Source of the DNA: Proteles cristata cristata
Taxonomy: Eukaryota > Chordata > Mammalia > Carnivora > Hyaenidae
DNA length: 64,000 nt
Reading direction: 5' to 3'
Assembly: GCA_017311185.1 (NCBI GenBank)
Contig: JAESUZ010003096.1
Span: 55,741 to 119,740, forward strand
The stretch's first letter is position 1. Every line of letters begins with the position of its first letter. The position numbers were made by a program, and so were the translations under genes. Below, in pieces: positions 35,206 through 47,200 of the stretch. Below the pieces are notes generated by a model that did no database searches, was not told where the DNA came from, and worked only from the letters and a program-made list of their open reading frames with translations.

Positions 35206-35700
35206 AGGAAAGATGAAAGTCCAAATCTTGTGGCTGGCATTCAATGCCCTTTATAATCTGACTCGAACCTTCTCATCTACCTTACTGCTCCATTTTCTCC
35301 AGTATAGGACTATGCTTTTTAAAAGCTTGTGTCTACATTGTCTTCTGAACAGAAATCCATTCCTCATTCAGCCCTTGCTCATCACGTTCCTTCTATTCCT
35401 GTATCCTTCACTCATGCAAATACTACCCAAATGCTGAGATCTAGGTCAAAGTGTCCCACTTTGGAGATAATGTCAGTTCCATCTCACCGTCATCCCTTTC
35501 AATGCGAGCTTTCTTCCTGTGGCATTTGGGACCCATTGTCTTCTGTTGCTTTTTTTTATTTAGTACAGAGATCCATCTTTCAAATCTTACTGACAATTTC
35601 TGGTTGGTGACCTTCTTCAATTTCATTTCTGTTCTCAGCTGTATTTAGTAGCGTGTATTCAATAGATATTTAATAAATAGTTGATGAATTTTTGTGCTCA
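35206..35700 (+). repeat. L2 element, 3' half
   Basis: ATTCAATGCCCTTTATAATC (the diverged ccctccatgatctg motif), then ATTCAGCCCTTGCTCATCAC and the tail with AATAGATATTTAATAAATAG. Open frames here are by-products. Confidence 0.65.
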
Positions 35701-36750
35701 TTTACCTTAGGCAGGCATTTGCTAACCATGAGGAATCTGTAATAAATACAATCCAGTGCTTCCTATTTAAGGACTTGTAGATAGGTGTGGGGTCAGCAGT
35801 CATTAGGTCAACAAGACAGAGAAACCCTCATATGACGTTGGAAGTGGTCAGTGTTGGTAGAGTTCCAAAGTAGTATTCAGAGGGGGAAGACTGTACCCTG
35901 TCTTTGCATTTGTGAATTTTCAACACCTAACTCAATGCCTGGCAAATAGTGAGTGTTCAGATATTTGTTCACTAAAATGGAGAAGCGACTTGTACTTAGA
36001 GAGTCAAGGAAGCCTTGAAAGAAAGGTACTTAACTAAGACTAACCTAGAAAGATGTGTTGGAATTGAGAGGTATAGTTGGAATCAATGACACAGACAAAG
36101 ACCCTTGAACAAAATCTTTTCTCTTAATACCCCCTTTTACATATTCTCCTGTTTACTCATCTCCCTTGCCTGGAGGCCTGGTATTTGAGGGAATTATAGC
36201 CATTACCACCTTGTTTTCAAGTCCCAAGTGACTGTGGAGCTCTGATATCCAATTATGACAATTCTATGACTCCATGACATCTGGCTCCACTAATGACCAA
36301 AATCACATGAAGGCAAACTCCATAGAGTTGTGCTATCTTATTTTGATACTATCTGGCAAGTTTTCGGCTCTCACCCTTTTCCCTGCCTTCTAGAAGTTTA
36401 GATGGGCAGGTAAAAAGAGTAGGGGACATGTTACTGGATATCAGTGTTCCAAAATCAAGATGGCCATAACAGATATGGAACAATGTCTGGAAAATTCAAA
36501 GGTAATTTTATCAGTTTCTAAAGGGTTACAGGGTATCAGTCCCCTGTCTCTCTCTTCTGTCTCTGTCCCTCTTTCTCTCTGTAACTGAACCCAATTCTGT
36601 ATAATGTTGCAATCGAAGCACAATCTTCTAAGTTTGAATTCTCCAGAGAGATGATATGATTGTTTCAGACCTAGTCACAGCCCACCCTGGGGTAGTTAGG
36701 ATAAATGGCCTTCAGAAATGTCCATTCGTAATCCCATGGACCTATAAATA
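35701..36750. other. No gene recognised
   Basis: Unassigned apart from a possible L2-like tail at about 35905-35970 (ACCTAACTCAATGCCTGGCA). Short open frames only. Confidence 0.4.
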
Positions 36751-36997
36751 TGGTTGACCCTTGAACGACTCAAGGATTAGGGACACCAATTACCCCCTGC
36801 ACCAATTTCCACTGCGCAGTGGAAAATTGCATGTAACTTTTGATTTCTCAAACTTAACTAATAGCCTAATGTTGAGCAGAAGTCTTACCAATAACATAAA
36901 CAGTTGATTAACACATGTTTTGTATCTTATATGTATTATATACTGTATTATTACAGTAAGGTAGAGAAGAGAAAGTATTATTTAGAAAATCATAAGG

Positions 36998-37240
36998 GAG
37001 TAGTGCCTGGGTAGCTCTGTTGTTTAAGTATCTGACTGTTGGTTTCAGCTCAGGACATGATCTTGAGGTTTCATGGGTTTGAGCCCCACATCAGGTTCTG
37101 TGCTGGCAGCATGGGGCCTGCTTAGGTAGGATTCTCTCTCTCTCCCTCTACCTGTGCCCCTCCCTGACTCGCACTGGCTCTCTCTCAAAATAAATAAACA
37201 AAACCAATGTTTAAAATAAAAAATAAAATTTAAACAATAA
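36998..37240 (+). mobile_element. SINE inside the DNA transposon
   Basis: Head AGTGCCTGGGTAGCTCTGTT, a CT-rich body and an A-rich tail. Near-identical AAAATCATAAGGG and AAAATTATAAGGG flank it. Confidence 0.88.
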
Positions 37241-37603
37241 AAATTATAAGGGGAAAAACTAAAAAGAAAAAACCCACAGAAGAAAAATCTTTTTATTTTT
37301 TCTTTCATAGTTTATTGTGAAGTTGGATTCCACATAACACTGAGTGCTCATCCAAACAAGTGCCCTCCTCCATGCCCATCACCCCCTTCCCCTCTCCCTC
37401 ACCCCCATCAGCCCTCAGTTTGTTCTCAGTATTCAAGAGTCTCTCATGGTTTGCTTCCCTTCCTCTCTCCAACTATTTTTCCCCTTCTCTTCCCCCATGG
37501 TCCTCTGTTAAGTTTCTCCTCATTCTGCTATAAGTAAAAGCATATGGTATCTGTCTTTCTCTGCCTGACTTATTTTGCTCAGCATAACACCCTCAAGTTC
37601 CAT

Positions 37604-38110
37604 TCACATTTCTAGAAATGGCCAGATTTCATTCTTTCTCATTGCCATGTAGTATTCCATTGTATAAATATACCACATCTTCTTGATCCATTCATCAGTT
37701 GATGGACACTTAGGCTCTTTCCATGATTTGACTATTGTTGAGAGTGCTGCTATGAACATTGGGGTATATGTACCCCTATGCATCAGCACTCGTATATCCC
37801 TTGGACAAACTCCTAGCAGTGCTATTGCTGGGTCATAGGGGAGTTCTATTGTTAATTTTTTGAGGAACCTCCACACTGTTTTCCAGAGGGGCTGCACCAG
37901 TTTGAATTCCCACCAACAGTGTAAGAGGGTGCCCGTTTCTCCACATCCTTGCCAGCATCTATAGTCTCCTGATTTGTTCATTTTAGCCACTCTGACCGGC
38001 TTGAGGGGGTATCTAGTGTGCTTTTGATCTGCATTTCCTTGATGATGAGGGACACTGAGCATTGCTTCATGTGTCTGTTGGCTATTTGGATGTCCTCTTT
38101 GGAGATGCAT
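37604..38110 (-). pseudogene. L1 ORF2 C-terminal domain remnant
   Basis: 168-codon open piece containing [20 protein letters not shown], the conserved cysteine region of L1 ORF2p, and MWYIYTMEYYMAMRKNE near the end. No connection in frame to the RT upstream. Confidence 0.9.
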
Positions 38111-38550
38111 CTGTTCATGTCTCCTGCCATTTCTTCACGGGATTATTTGCTTTTTGGGTGTGGAGTTTGGGGAGTTCCTTATAGATTTTGGATACTAGCC
38201 CTTTATTTGATATGTCATTTGCAACTATCTTTTCCCATCCCATTGTTGCCTATTAGTTTTATTGATTGTTTCCCTTGCCGTGCAGAAGCTTTTTATCTTG
38301 ATTAGTTCCCAGTAGTTCATTATTGCTCTTGATTCCCTTGCCTTTGGGGATGTGTCAAGTAAGAAATTGCTGTGGCTAAGGTCAAGGAGATTGTTTCCTG
38401 CTTTCTTCCCTAGGGTTTTGATGGTATCCTGTCTCACATTCAAGTCCTTTATCTATTTTGAGTTTATTTTAGTGTATGGTGTGAGAAAGTGATCTAGTTT
38501 CTTTCTTCTGCATGTTGCTGTCCAGTTCTCCCAGCACCATCTATTAAAAG

Positions 38551-39013
38551 AGCTGTCTTTACCAACACTTGTTCCTTCTTTTTGATTCTAGCCATTTTGA
38601 CAAATGTAAGGTGTAAGCTCATTGTTGTTTGGATTTGCATTTCCCTGATGATTAGTGATGTTGAGCATCTTTTCATGTGTCTGTTTGGCGTCTGCATGTC
38701 TTCTCTGAAAAAAATGTCAGTTTAGGACCTCTGCCCATTTTTAATTAGATTATTTGGTTCTTTGTTTTGGTGTTGGGTTGTATAAGTTCTTTGTATGTTT
38801 TGGACATTAATTATTCCTTTATTGAATATATCACTTGTATATAACTTCTCCCATTTAGTAGTTTGTCATTCTGTTTTGTTGATGGTTTCCTTCATGGAAA
38901 ACAGATTGGAAAAAAAAAAAGTAGAAATGCTATATGATTCAATCATTCCACTGCTTGTTATTTACCCAAACAAAATAAAAACACTGATTCAAAAAGAAAA
39001 AAAAGCTGTCTTT
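38551..39013. mobile_element. Twin-primed L1 fragment nested in the second L1
   Basis: 38561-38905 is minus-strand L1 ORF2 sequence and 38918-39003 is plus-strand L1 sequence from further downstream in the element, ending in an A-rich run. AGCTGTCTTT is duplicated exactly at 38551-38560 and 39004-39013. Inverted 5' part plus direct 3' part is the signature of twin priming. Confidence 0.85.
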
Positions 39014-39412
39014 TTTCCATTGGATACTCTTTCCTGCTTTGTCAAAGATTAGTTGGTCATATCTTTGTGGGTCCTGTTCTAAGTTCTCAATTCTATTCCA
39101 TTTGTCTATGTGTCTGTTTTTGTGCCAATACCATACTGTCTTGATTATAGCTTTGTAGTAGAGGCTAAAGTCTGGGATAGTGATGCCACCTGCTTTGGTT
39201 TTCTTCTTTACTATTACTTTGGCTATTCAGGGTCTTTTGTGGTTCCATTCAAATTTTAGGATAGTTTGTTCTAGCTTTGAGAAGAATGCTGATGCAATTT
39301 TGATTGGGATTGCATTGAATGCATAGATTGTTTTGGGTAGTAATGACATTTTAACAATATTTATTCTTCCAATCCATGAACATGGAATGTTTTTCCATTT
39401 CTTTGAGTCTTC

Positions 39413-39817
39413 TTAAATTTCCTTCACAAATTTTCTATAGTTTTCATCATACAGATCTCCTATACCTTTGGTTAGATTTATTCCTAGGTATTTTATGTTT
39501 TTTTGTGCAATTGTGAATGGGATCAGTTTCTTGATTATTCTTTCTATTGCTTCATTATTGGTGTATAAAACAACTGATTTCTGTACATTGATTTTGTACC
39601 CTGCAACTTTGCTGAATTCATGGATCAGTTCTAGTAGGCTTCTGGTGGAGCCTGTCGGGTTTTCTATGTAGAGTGTCCTGTCGTCTGTGAAAAGTGAAAG
39701 TTTGACTTCCTCTTTGCCAATTCTGATGCCTTTTATTTCCTTTTGTTGTCTGATGGCTGATGCTAGGACTTCCAACACTATATTAAACAACAGGATTAGA
39801 GGGGACATCCCTGTCAT
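39413..39817 (-). pseudogene. L1 ORF2 reverse transcriptase remnant
   Basis: 134-codon open piece: [40 protein letters not shown] (catalytic strand with FTDD), [10 protein letters not shown] and [10 protein letters not shown]. The Met after FTDD that most L1s carry is Arg. Confidence 0.92.
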
Positions 39818-41193
39818 ATTCCTGATTTCAGGGGGAAGGCTCTCAGATTTTACCCAGTGAGAAGTATGTCAGCTGTGGGCCTCTCATAAATGGCTTTTAT
39901 GGTGTTTAAGTCAGTTCCTTCTATCCCAACTTTCTCAAGAGTCTTTTTTAAGAAGGTATGCTGTATTTTGCTGAACGCTTTTTCTAAATCTATCAACAAG
40001 ATCATATGGTTTTTATCTTTTCTTTTGTTAATGTGATGTATCACATTGATTGATTTGCAAATATTGAATCCCAGGAATGAATCCCACATTATCATGGTGG
40101 ATAAGTCTTTTTATATGCTGTTGAATTCGATTTGTAAGTATCTTGTTGAGGATTTTTGCATCCGCAATCATCAAGGATTTGGCCTATAGTTCTCTTTTTT
40201 TGCTGGGTCTTTGTCTGGCTTGGGAATCAAAGTGATGCTGGCTTCGTAGAATGAGTCCAGGAGTTTTCCTTCCATTTCTATTTTTTGGAATAGCTTAAAA
40301 AGAATGGGTATTAACTCTGATTTCAATGTCTGGTAGAATTCCCCATGGAAACCATCTGGCCTAGGGCTCTTAGTTGTTGGGAGATTTTTGATAACTTACT
40401 CAATTTCTTCACTAGTTATTAGTCTGTTCAGATTTTCTGTCTCTTCCTGCATGAATTTTGGTAGTGTGTGTGTGTTTAGGAATTTGTCTATTTCTTTTAA
40501 GTTGTCTAGTTTGTTGGCATATAATTTTTCATAGTATTCCTTGATAATTGCTTGTATTTCTGAGGGATTGGTTGTAATAAATCCATTTTCATTCATGATT
40601 TTCTCTATTTGGGTGCTCTCTCTTTTCTTTTCGAGAAACCTGGCTAGAGGTTTGTCAATTTTGTTTATTTTTTCAAAAACCAACTTTTGGTTTCATAGAT
40701 CTGTTAAACTGTTTTCTTGGATTCTATATTGTTTATTTCTGCCCTGATTTTTATTATTTCTCTTCTTCTGCTGGGTTTGGGGTACTCTTGTTGGTCTCCT
40801 TCTATTTCCTTTAGATGCGCTGTTAGATTTTTGTATTTGCACTTTTCCTAGTTTCTTGAAATAGCCCCTGGAGTGCTATGTTCTTTCCTCCTAAGACTGC
40901 CTTTGCTGCATCCCAAGCAGTTTGGATTGTTGTATTTTCATTTTCATTTGTTTCCATATATTTTTTAAAAAATTTCATCTCTAATTGCCTGATTGGCCCA
41001 TTTGTTCTTTAGTAGGGTGTTCTCTAACCTTCATGGTTTTGGAGGTTTTCTAGACTTTTTCCTGTGATTATTTCAAATTTCATAGCATTGTGATCTGAGA
41101 GTGTACATGGTATGATCTCAATTCTTTTATATTTACTGAGGGCTGCTTTATGATCCACTATTGATCTGTCTTGGAGAATGTGCCCTGCACACT

Positions 41194-41619
41194 TTAGAGG
41201 AAAGTGAATTCCATAGCCTCAGGATGTAGAGTTCTAAATATATCTGTCAAATCCATCTGGTCAAATGTGTCATTCAAGTCCATTGTTTCTTTAGTGATTT
41301 CCTGTCTAGTTGATTTTTCCATTGCTGTAAGTGGAGTATTAAAGTCCCTTGCTATTAGCACATTCTTATCCATAAGATTGTTTCTGTTTGCGATTAATTG
41401 TTTTATATATTTGGGTGCCTCCAAATGCGGTACATAGACATTTATAATTGTTAGCCCTTCCTGATGGATAGACCCAGTAATTATTATATAATGCCCTTCT
41501 TCATCCCTTGTTACTGCCTTTACTTTAAAGTCCACTTTGTCCGATATAAGTATGGCTATTCCAGCTTTCTTTTGACTTCCAGTAGCATGATAGATAGTTC
41601 TCCATTCTCTTACTTTCAA
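41194..41619 (-). pseudogene. L1 ORF2 endonuclease remnant
   Basis: 141-codon piece with GIAILISDKVDFK, YIIITGSIHQEGLTIINVYV and LIARDFNTPLTAMEKSTRQE. The N-terminal catalytic part lies beyond a break. Inactive. Confidence 0.9.
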
Positions 41620-41841
41620 TCTGAAGGTGTCCTCGGGTCTAAAATGAGTCTCATGTAGACAGGAAATAGATGGATTTTTTTTTTATCCTTTATGATACCC
41701 TGTGTCTTTTGATTGGAGCATTTAGTCCATATACATTCAGTGTTATTATTGAAAAATATGTGCTTAGAGTCATTGTGTTTTCTGTGGGATTTATGCTTGT
41801 GGTAGTGTCTCTGGTACTTTGAGTTCCTTGCAACATTTCCC

Positions 41842-42732
41842 TCATAGAGTTCCCCTTTGGATTTCTTGTAGGACTGGTTTAGTGGCGATGAATTCTTTCA
41901 ATTTTTGTTTATTTGGGAAGACCTTTATCTCTCCTTCTGTTCTGAATGACAGGCTTGCTGGATAGAGAATTCTTGGCTGCATATTTTTTCTGTTCATCAC
42001 ATTGAAGATCTCCTGCCATTCCTTTCTGGCCTGCCAAGTTTCAGTAGACAGGTCTGCAAGTACTCTCATAGGTCCCCCTTTGTATGTTTGGGCCTTTTTG
42101 TCCCTAGCTGCTTTTAGAATTCTCTCTTTGTCTTTATATTTTGCCAGTTTCACTATGATATGTCATGCAGAAGACTGATTCAAGTTATGTCTGGGAGGAC
42201 TTCTCTGTGCCTCTTGGATTTCAATGTCTGTTTCCTTCCTCAGATTGGGGTACTTTTCAGCTATAATTTGTTCAAGTACCCCTCCAGCACCTTTCTCTCT
42301 CTTCTCCTCTTCTGGAATTCCTATGATAGGGATATTGTTCCATTTGATTGTGTCACTCAGCTCTGAAACTCTCCTTTGTGTTCCTGGATCAGTTTATCTG
42401 TTTTTCTGGACTTCCTCTTTTTCTATAATTGTGTCTTCTAATTCACCTATTCTCCTCTCTGGCTCTTCAATCCGTGCATTGGATGACTCCATTTTATTAT
42501 GTAACTCATTTATAGCATTTTTTAATTCATCACAACTATTTTTAAACTCCATAGTCTTTGTAGCAATAGCTTCTCTGATGTCTTCCATGCCTTTTTCAAG
42601 CTCAGCGATTAATTTTATGACTGTTGTTCTAAATTCTTGTTTAGTTATGTTGCTTATATCTGTTTTGACCAATTCTTTAGCTATCACTTCTTCCTGGAAT
42701 TTCTTCACAGGAGAGTTCTTCCGTTTCATCAT
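41842..42732 (-). pseudogene. L1 ORF1 remnant
   Basis: Two open pieces. The N-terminal one (42394-42732) has the coiled coil (IAELEKGMEDIREAIATKTM, then ARIEEPERRIGELEDTI). The C-terminal one (41842-42153) has KLAKYKDKERILKAARDK and FFTEGEIK-like sequence (read here as SFRTEGEIKVFPNKQKLKEF). The frame is broken between about 42160 and 42390. Confidence 0.9.
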
Positions 42733-42839
42733 TTTGGCTAGCTTTCTGTCTCTTATCAGTTTTAAAAGCTTGTTATGTGCACTGCACCTGAGAGTATTGC
42801 TGTATAAATGAGGTTTATTGACTGCCCAGGGTCTGTCTG

Positions 42840-44306
42840 TTCAGGAAGTATTTTTTTTAATGTTGTCTCTTGGTCCCTCTTGTTGTTTGTTATTTCCCTG
42901 CTCGTAGTGGTATTTGGGACTCTGCACTATGTGTACTTTGGCTTGTTTCTTGAGGTAGCCATGGAAAAGAAAACAGACAAACACACAGGGAACAAAGGAA
43001 TGCAAGCTCACAGACAAATTCAACATACGAGAAAAAAAAGAAAACAAAAGAAAAAAAAAGCCAAAAGACAAAGGACAGCCTAAAAGCATAAAACCATAAT
43101 TCCCAGCTATAAATAAAGAGCAGGGTGTATACATTGCTGATGGAAGAGCATATACAAAGAAATGACAGGCGGGGAGAAAGTGAAATTGGACAGTGACCAG
43201 ACAGAGAGATTAAGAGGCTTAAGTCAGAGAGAGAAAGAAGAGAATATAGTAGGAAGCGAGGAGAAAGAAATGAAGATAATGTTGCTCAGAGAAACTGTAT
43301 AGTCTGATTACTCCAGAGAGAGAGAGAGATAAAGGTAGAGGTAGAGGTATAGAATATACATCTAGAGAATGGATTAGATGTGACTGCTTAAGGAAACCAA
43401 TGACCAGAGTGCCGAGGCCAGCAGAGGGAAGGGATAAGAATGAGATAAGGAAAAGATATCTGAATAGAAAGGATTGATCTAGAATTAATCACAGCACCCA
43501 AGCTCTGGTAAAAAAACAAACAAACAAAAAAACAAAAAAACACCTCTCCAGCCGGGATGGATGTGGTTTTGTGTAGACAAGTCTTTGCCTCCACTGCGTC
43601 CTGTAGGCCCCTTCCTGAGGTCCCACCTTGGTGGTTGTGAGGAGAAAAATCTGGCGCCCCAGTCCCCTCTGGAACCAAGCGCTGCAAGTCACTCCTTAGG
43701 GTCCAATGGCTGGTGTACCCAACATGGACCATGTTCTATGTCCCAAGCAAGCCCTGCCTCATTTCCACGTCTTAGTCTGAGCGCTTTATTGATACCCCTT
43801 GAAACACAATCCCGCAGGTCTGCACTTCCCTGTTGGTTTCAAGCCAGGAGAGCAGCAGCACAGTCTCAGGCTGGTTGCTTCCCCGCCAGGGATCAAGCCG
43901 GGAGAGCAGTGGAGCAGTTTCTCCTGGCGAAGCCTGGGTCCGGGGCACCCAGCTCAGAACAGCTAGAACTAGGATCACTCTCCGTTCTGAGCCAAGGCTT
44001 TTTTTCCCCTCCCTCTTCTCCAGGGATAGTTCTGTGCACAGTTTCAGCCACTCTTTCTTTTTCCCTCCACTCATTGTGGCTCCTTGCGAAGGGGGTTCTC
44101 TCCCTTCCCTCCATGTCTCGGTCTGGCAGTTTTTATCTTCCCCAGTTTGCACTTATGCACCTATGAGGTTGCCTTCCAGTGTACTTTTCTCTTTTCCTCC
44201 CAAACTCCTGCGGTTCAGTGTCCTATGGCTTCAGGCCTTCTCTGTTTGAGAGGTGGGGCAAGCAAAATGCATAGAGCTCCCTACTTCTCCACCATCTTGC
44301 CTCCCT
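42840..44306 (-). promoter_or_regulatory. 5'UTR of the second L1
   Basis: GC-rich toward its 5' end (43540-44300), ending CACCATCTTGCCTCCCTCC on the plus strand, with a purine-rich tract at 43140-43350 like the first L1. Long open frames on both strands (for example 43561-44166) are not genes. Confidence 0.8.
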
Positions 44307-44321
44307 CCCACAGAAGAAAAA

Positions 44322-44552
44322 AAAAATTTTTTTAAATGTTTTATGTATTTATTTCTGAGAGAGAGAGACAGTGTGAACAGGGGAGGGTCAGAGAGAGAGG
44401 GAGACACAGAATCTGAAACAGGCTCCAGGCTCTGAGCTGGCAGCACAGGGCCCGACATGGGGCATGAACCCACGAACTGTGAGATCATGACCTGAGTCGA
44501 AGTCGGACACTTAACTGACTGAGCCACCCAGGTGCTCCACCACAGAAGAAAA
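44322..44552 (-). mobile_element. SINE inserted at the L1 target-site copy
   Basis: T-rich tail, GAGAGAGAGACAGTGTGAAC, and an end GACTGAGCCACCCAGGTGC. CCACAGAAGAAAA, the L1 target sequence, is present again on its right at 44540-44552. Confidence 0.93.
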
Positions 44553-44689
44553 TCCTAAGGAAGAGAAAATAAATTTATAGTACTGAACTGATTTATTGAA
44601 AAAAAAATCTGCATGTGCAGTTCAAACCTGTGTTGTTTAAGGGTCAACTGCATGTTGACTAACATGGCGAAAAGGATTTTACAGGTGTG

Positions 44690-45360
44690 ATTAAGTTGAA
44701 GATCTTTGACAATTTTTGTTATTTCATTAATTTTTTATTATTGAAGTATAATTGACATACAATGCTTAATTAGTTTCAGGTGTACAACATGGTGATTTGA
44801 CAATGCCATACATCACATGATGCTCACCATGATGTGTCATGTTACCATACAATATTATTACAGTAGTATTGAGTATATTCCCTATGCTCTACTTTTCATC
44901 CCTGTGACTTATTAATTTTGTAACTGGAAGTTTGTACTTCTTATCACCTTCACCTACTATTTTGCTCACTCTTCCACCCCCCCGCCTTGCTCTGACAATC
45001 ACCGGTTCTCTGTATTTATGAATCTGTTTCTGTTTTTTGTTGTTGTTTGCTTGTTTGTTCATTTGTTCTGTTTTTTAGATCCCATATGTAGATGAAATCA
45101 TATTGTCTTTCTCTGTCTCACTTATTAGCATGATACCCTTAGGTTCATTCATGTTGTCAAAAATGACAATATTTCAAATATTTCATTCTTTTTTATGACT
45201 CAGTAATGGCTGAGGATATATACACATACATACACATATATTCGTATACAACACATACATATACCACATCTTTTTTATCCATTCATCTGTCGATATACAC
45301 TTAGGCAGATTCTGGACCTTCAGTGTTGTAAATGCTACAATAATTCAGAGGTGCATATAT
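44690..45360 (-). mobile_element. Old L1 3'-end fragment
   Basis: TATTGAAGTATAATTGACAT, TTTCAGGTGTACAACATGGT and GTTCATTCATGTTGTC are reverse-complement L1 3'UTR/ORF2 end landmarks of an older subfamily. Confidence 0.8.
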
Positions 45361-46980
45361 CTTTATTATTATTTACATTTTAGTTAATATACAGTGTACT
45401 ATTGGTTTCAGAAGTAGAACTCAGTGATTCATCACTTACATACAACACCTGGTGCTCATCACAACAGGTGCCTTTCTTAATACCCATCACCCATCTAGTC
45501 CATCACTCACCCCCTCCCTCCATTAACCCTTAGTTTGTTCTCTATCATTAAGAGTCTCTTGTGGTTTATTTCCCTTTCTTCTCTCCCCCCCACCCCCACT
45601 TCCCATATATTCATCTGTTTTGTTTCTTAAATTCCATGTATGAGTGTGATCATATGATATTGGTCTTTTATTGATATTTTGCTTAGCATAAAACATTCTA
45701 GCTCCATCCACATCACTGCAAATGGCATGATTTTATTTTGTTTTTGATGGCTGAGTAATACGCCACTGTATATATGTAACACATCTTATTTATTCATCAG
45801 TCATTGGACATTTGGCTCTCTCCATAGGTTAGCTATTGTCTGTCATGCTACTACAAACACTGGAGTGTATATACCACTTAAAATCTGTATTTTTGTATCC
45901 TTTGGGTAAATACCTAATAATGCAATTGCTGGATCATAGGGTCATTCTGTTTTAAGTTTTTTGAGGAACCTCCATACTGTTCTCCAGAGTGGCTGCCCTA
46001 GTTTGCATTCCTACCAGCTGTGCAAGAGGGTTCCCTTTTCTCCACATCCTTGCCAACACCTGTTTTTTTGTGTGTGTGTGTTGTTAATTTTAGCCATTTT
46101 GACATGTGTGAGGTTATATCTCATTGCGATTTTGATTTGTATTCCCCTGATGATGAGTGGTGTTGAGCATCTTTTCATGTGTCTGTTGGCCATCTGGAAG
46201 TCTTCTTTGGAAAAGTGTCTATTCATGTCTTCTGCCCATTTCTTCACTGGGCTGTTTGTTTTTTGGCTGTTGAGTTTCAAATAACCACCAGCATTCTTCA
46301 CAGAGCTAGAATTAAAAAAACCTAGTATTTGCATGGAACCGCAAAAGACTCCAAATATCCAAACCAATTCTGAAAAAGAAAAACAAAACTGGAGGCATCA
46401 CGAGTCCAGATTTCAAGCTATGTTACAAAGCTGTAGTCATCAAGACAGTATGATACTGGCACAAAAACAAACACCTAGACCAATAGAACAGAAGAGAAAA
46501 CTCAGAAATGTACCTACAACTATAGGGTCAACTAATCTTCAAAAAAGCAGGAAAGGATATCCAATGGAAAAAAAGACAGTCTCTTCAACAAATGGTATTG
46601 GGAAAACTGAGTGACAACATGTAGAAGAATGAAACTGGACCACATTCTTTCACCATACACAAAAATAAATTCAAAATGAATGAAAGACCTAATGAGAGAT
46701 AGGAAACCATCAAAATCCTAGAGGAAAACACAGACAGCAACATCTTTGACCTCAGGGAAGCAACTTACTAGACAGATTGCCAAAGGCAAGGGAAACAAAA
46801 CCAGACATGAACTATTGGGACCTTCTTAAGATAAAATTTTCCCCACACGGCAAAGGAAACAATCAACAAAACTAAAAGGCAGCCTAGGCATGGGAAAAGA
46901 TATTTGCAAATGACAGATCTGATAAAGCGTTAGTATTAAAAAACCTATCAAGAACTTACCAAACACATGTCTTTTTAAAT
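45361..46980. mobile_element. L1 with inverted 5' part (twin priming)
   Basis: 45361-46280 is minus-strand L1 3' sequence. 46285-46980 is plus-strand L1 ORF2 sequence lying just upstream of it in the element: its outer end AAGAACTTACCAAAC joins in L1 order to the AACTCAACAGCC found in reverse at the inner junction. This is the arrangement expected from twin priming. No intact frame. Confidence 0.82.
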
Positions 46981-46984
46981 TAGT

Positions 46985-47200
46985 ATTTTTGTTTTTCTTA
47001 GAGATCTTGAAATGAGATGATTATCCTGGATTATACAGGAGGATCTAATTTAAGTACATGGGTTCTTAAAATAGGGGAACCTTTTTAGGCTGTGGTCAGA
47101 AAGGGTGACGACTACCCACAGTCCTCAGATGGCCATGTTACAACAGGGGGTATATTAGTTTTGCATTGCTTTTGTAACAAATTACCACAAACTCTCTTGG
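46985..47200. repeat. Fragments of an old LTR-like repeat
   Basis: TGAGATGATTATCCTGGATT (plus) and TATTAGTTTTGCATTGCTTT with AACAAATTACCACAAAC (minus) resemble two ends of a common mammalian LTR-type repeat. Class uncertain. Confidence 0.5.

Larger units (their letters stand above)
37273..44321 (-). mobile_element. Second near full-length L1, decayed, with target duplication
   Basis: Body about 37288-44306, flanked by a perfect 15-bp duplication CCCACAGAAGAAAAA (37273-37287 and 44307-44321). It contains the whole order: 3'UTR, ORF2 C-terminal domain (37604-38110), RT (39413-39817), linker (40396-40683), endonuclease (41194-41619), ORF1 (41842-42732) and the 5'UTR (42840-44306). ORF2 is broken into several frames, and the endonuclease GDFNT motif reads ARDFNT. 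A smaller L1 piece is nested at 38561-39003. Confidence 0.94.
36752..44650. mobile_element. Small TIR DNA transposon split by nested insertions
   Basis: Left terminus 36752-36770 (GGTTGACCCTTGAACGAC) and right terminus 44634-44650 are inverted repeats of each other (TTGACCCTT.AAC.AC). The transposon sequence is in three parts: 36752-36997, 37239-37287 and 44553-44650. Read on the minus strand the parts join into one continuous sequence of about 400 bp. Between them sit a SINE, a full-length L1 and another SINE. A nonautonomous mammalian DNA transposon of this terminal sequence is common; I do not assign the superfamily. Confidence 0.75.

Noticed and set aside
43561..44249. 201- and 138-codon open frames
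   Set aside because: Also in an L1 5'UTR; proline/serine-rich by base composition, no conserved motifs.
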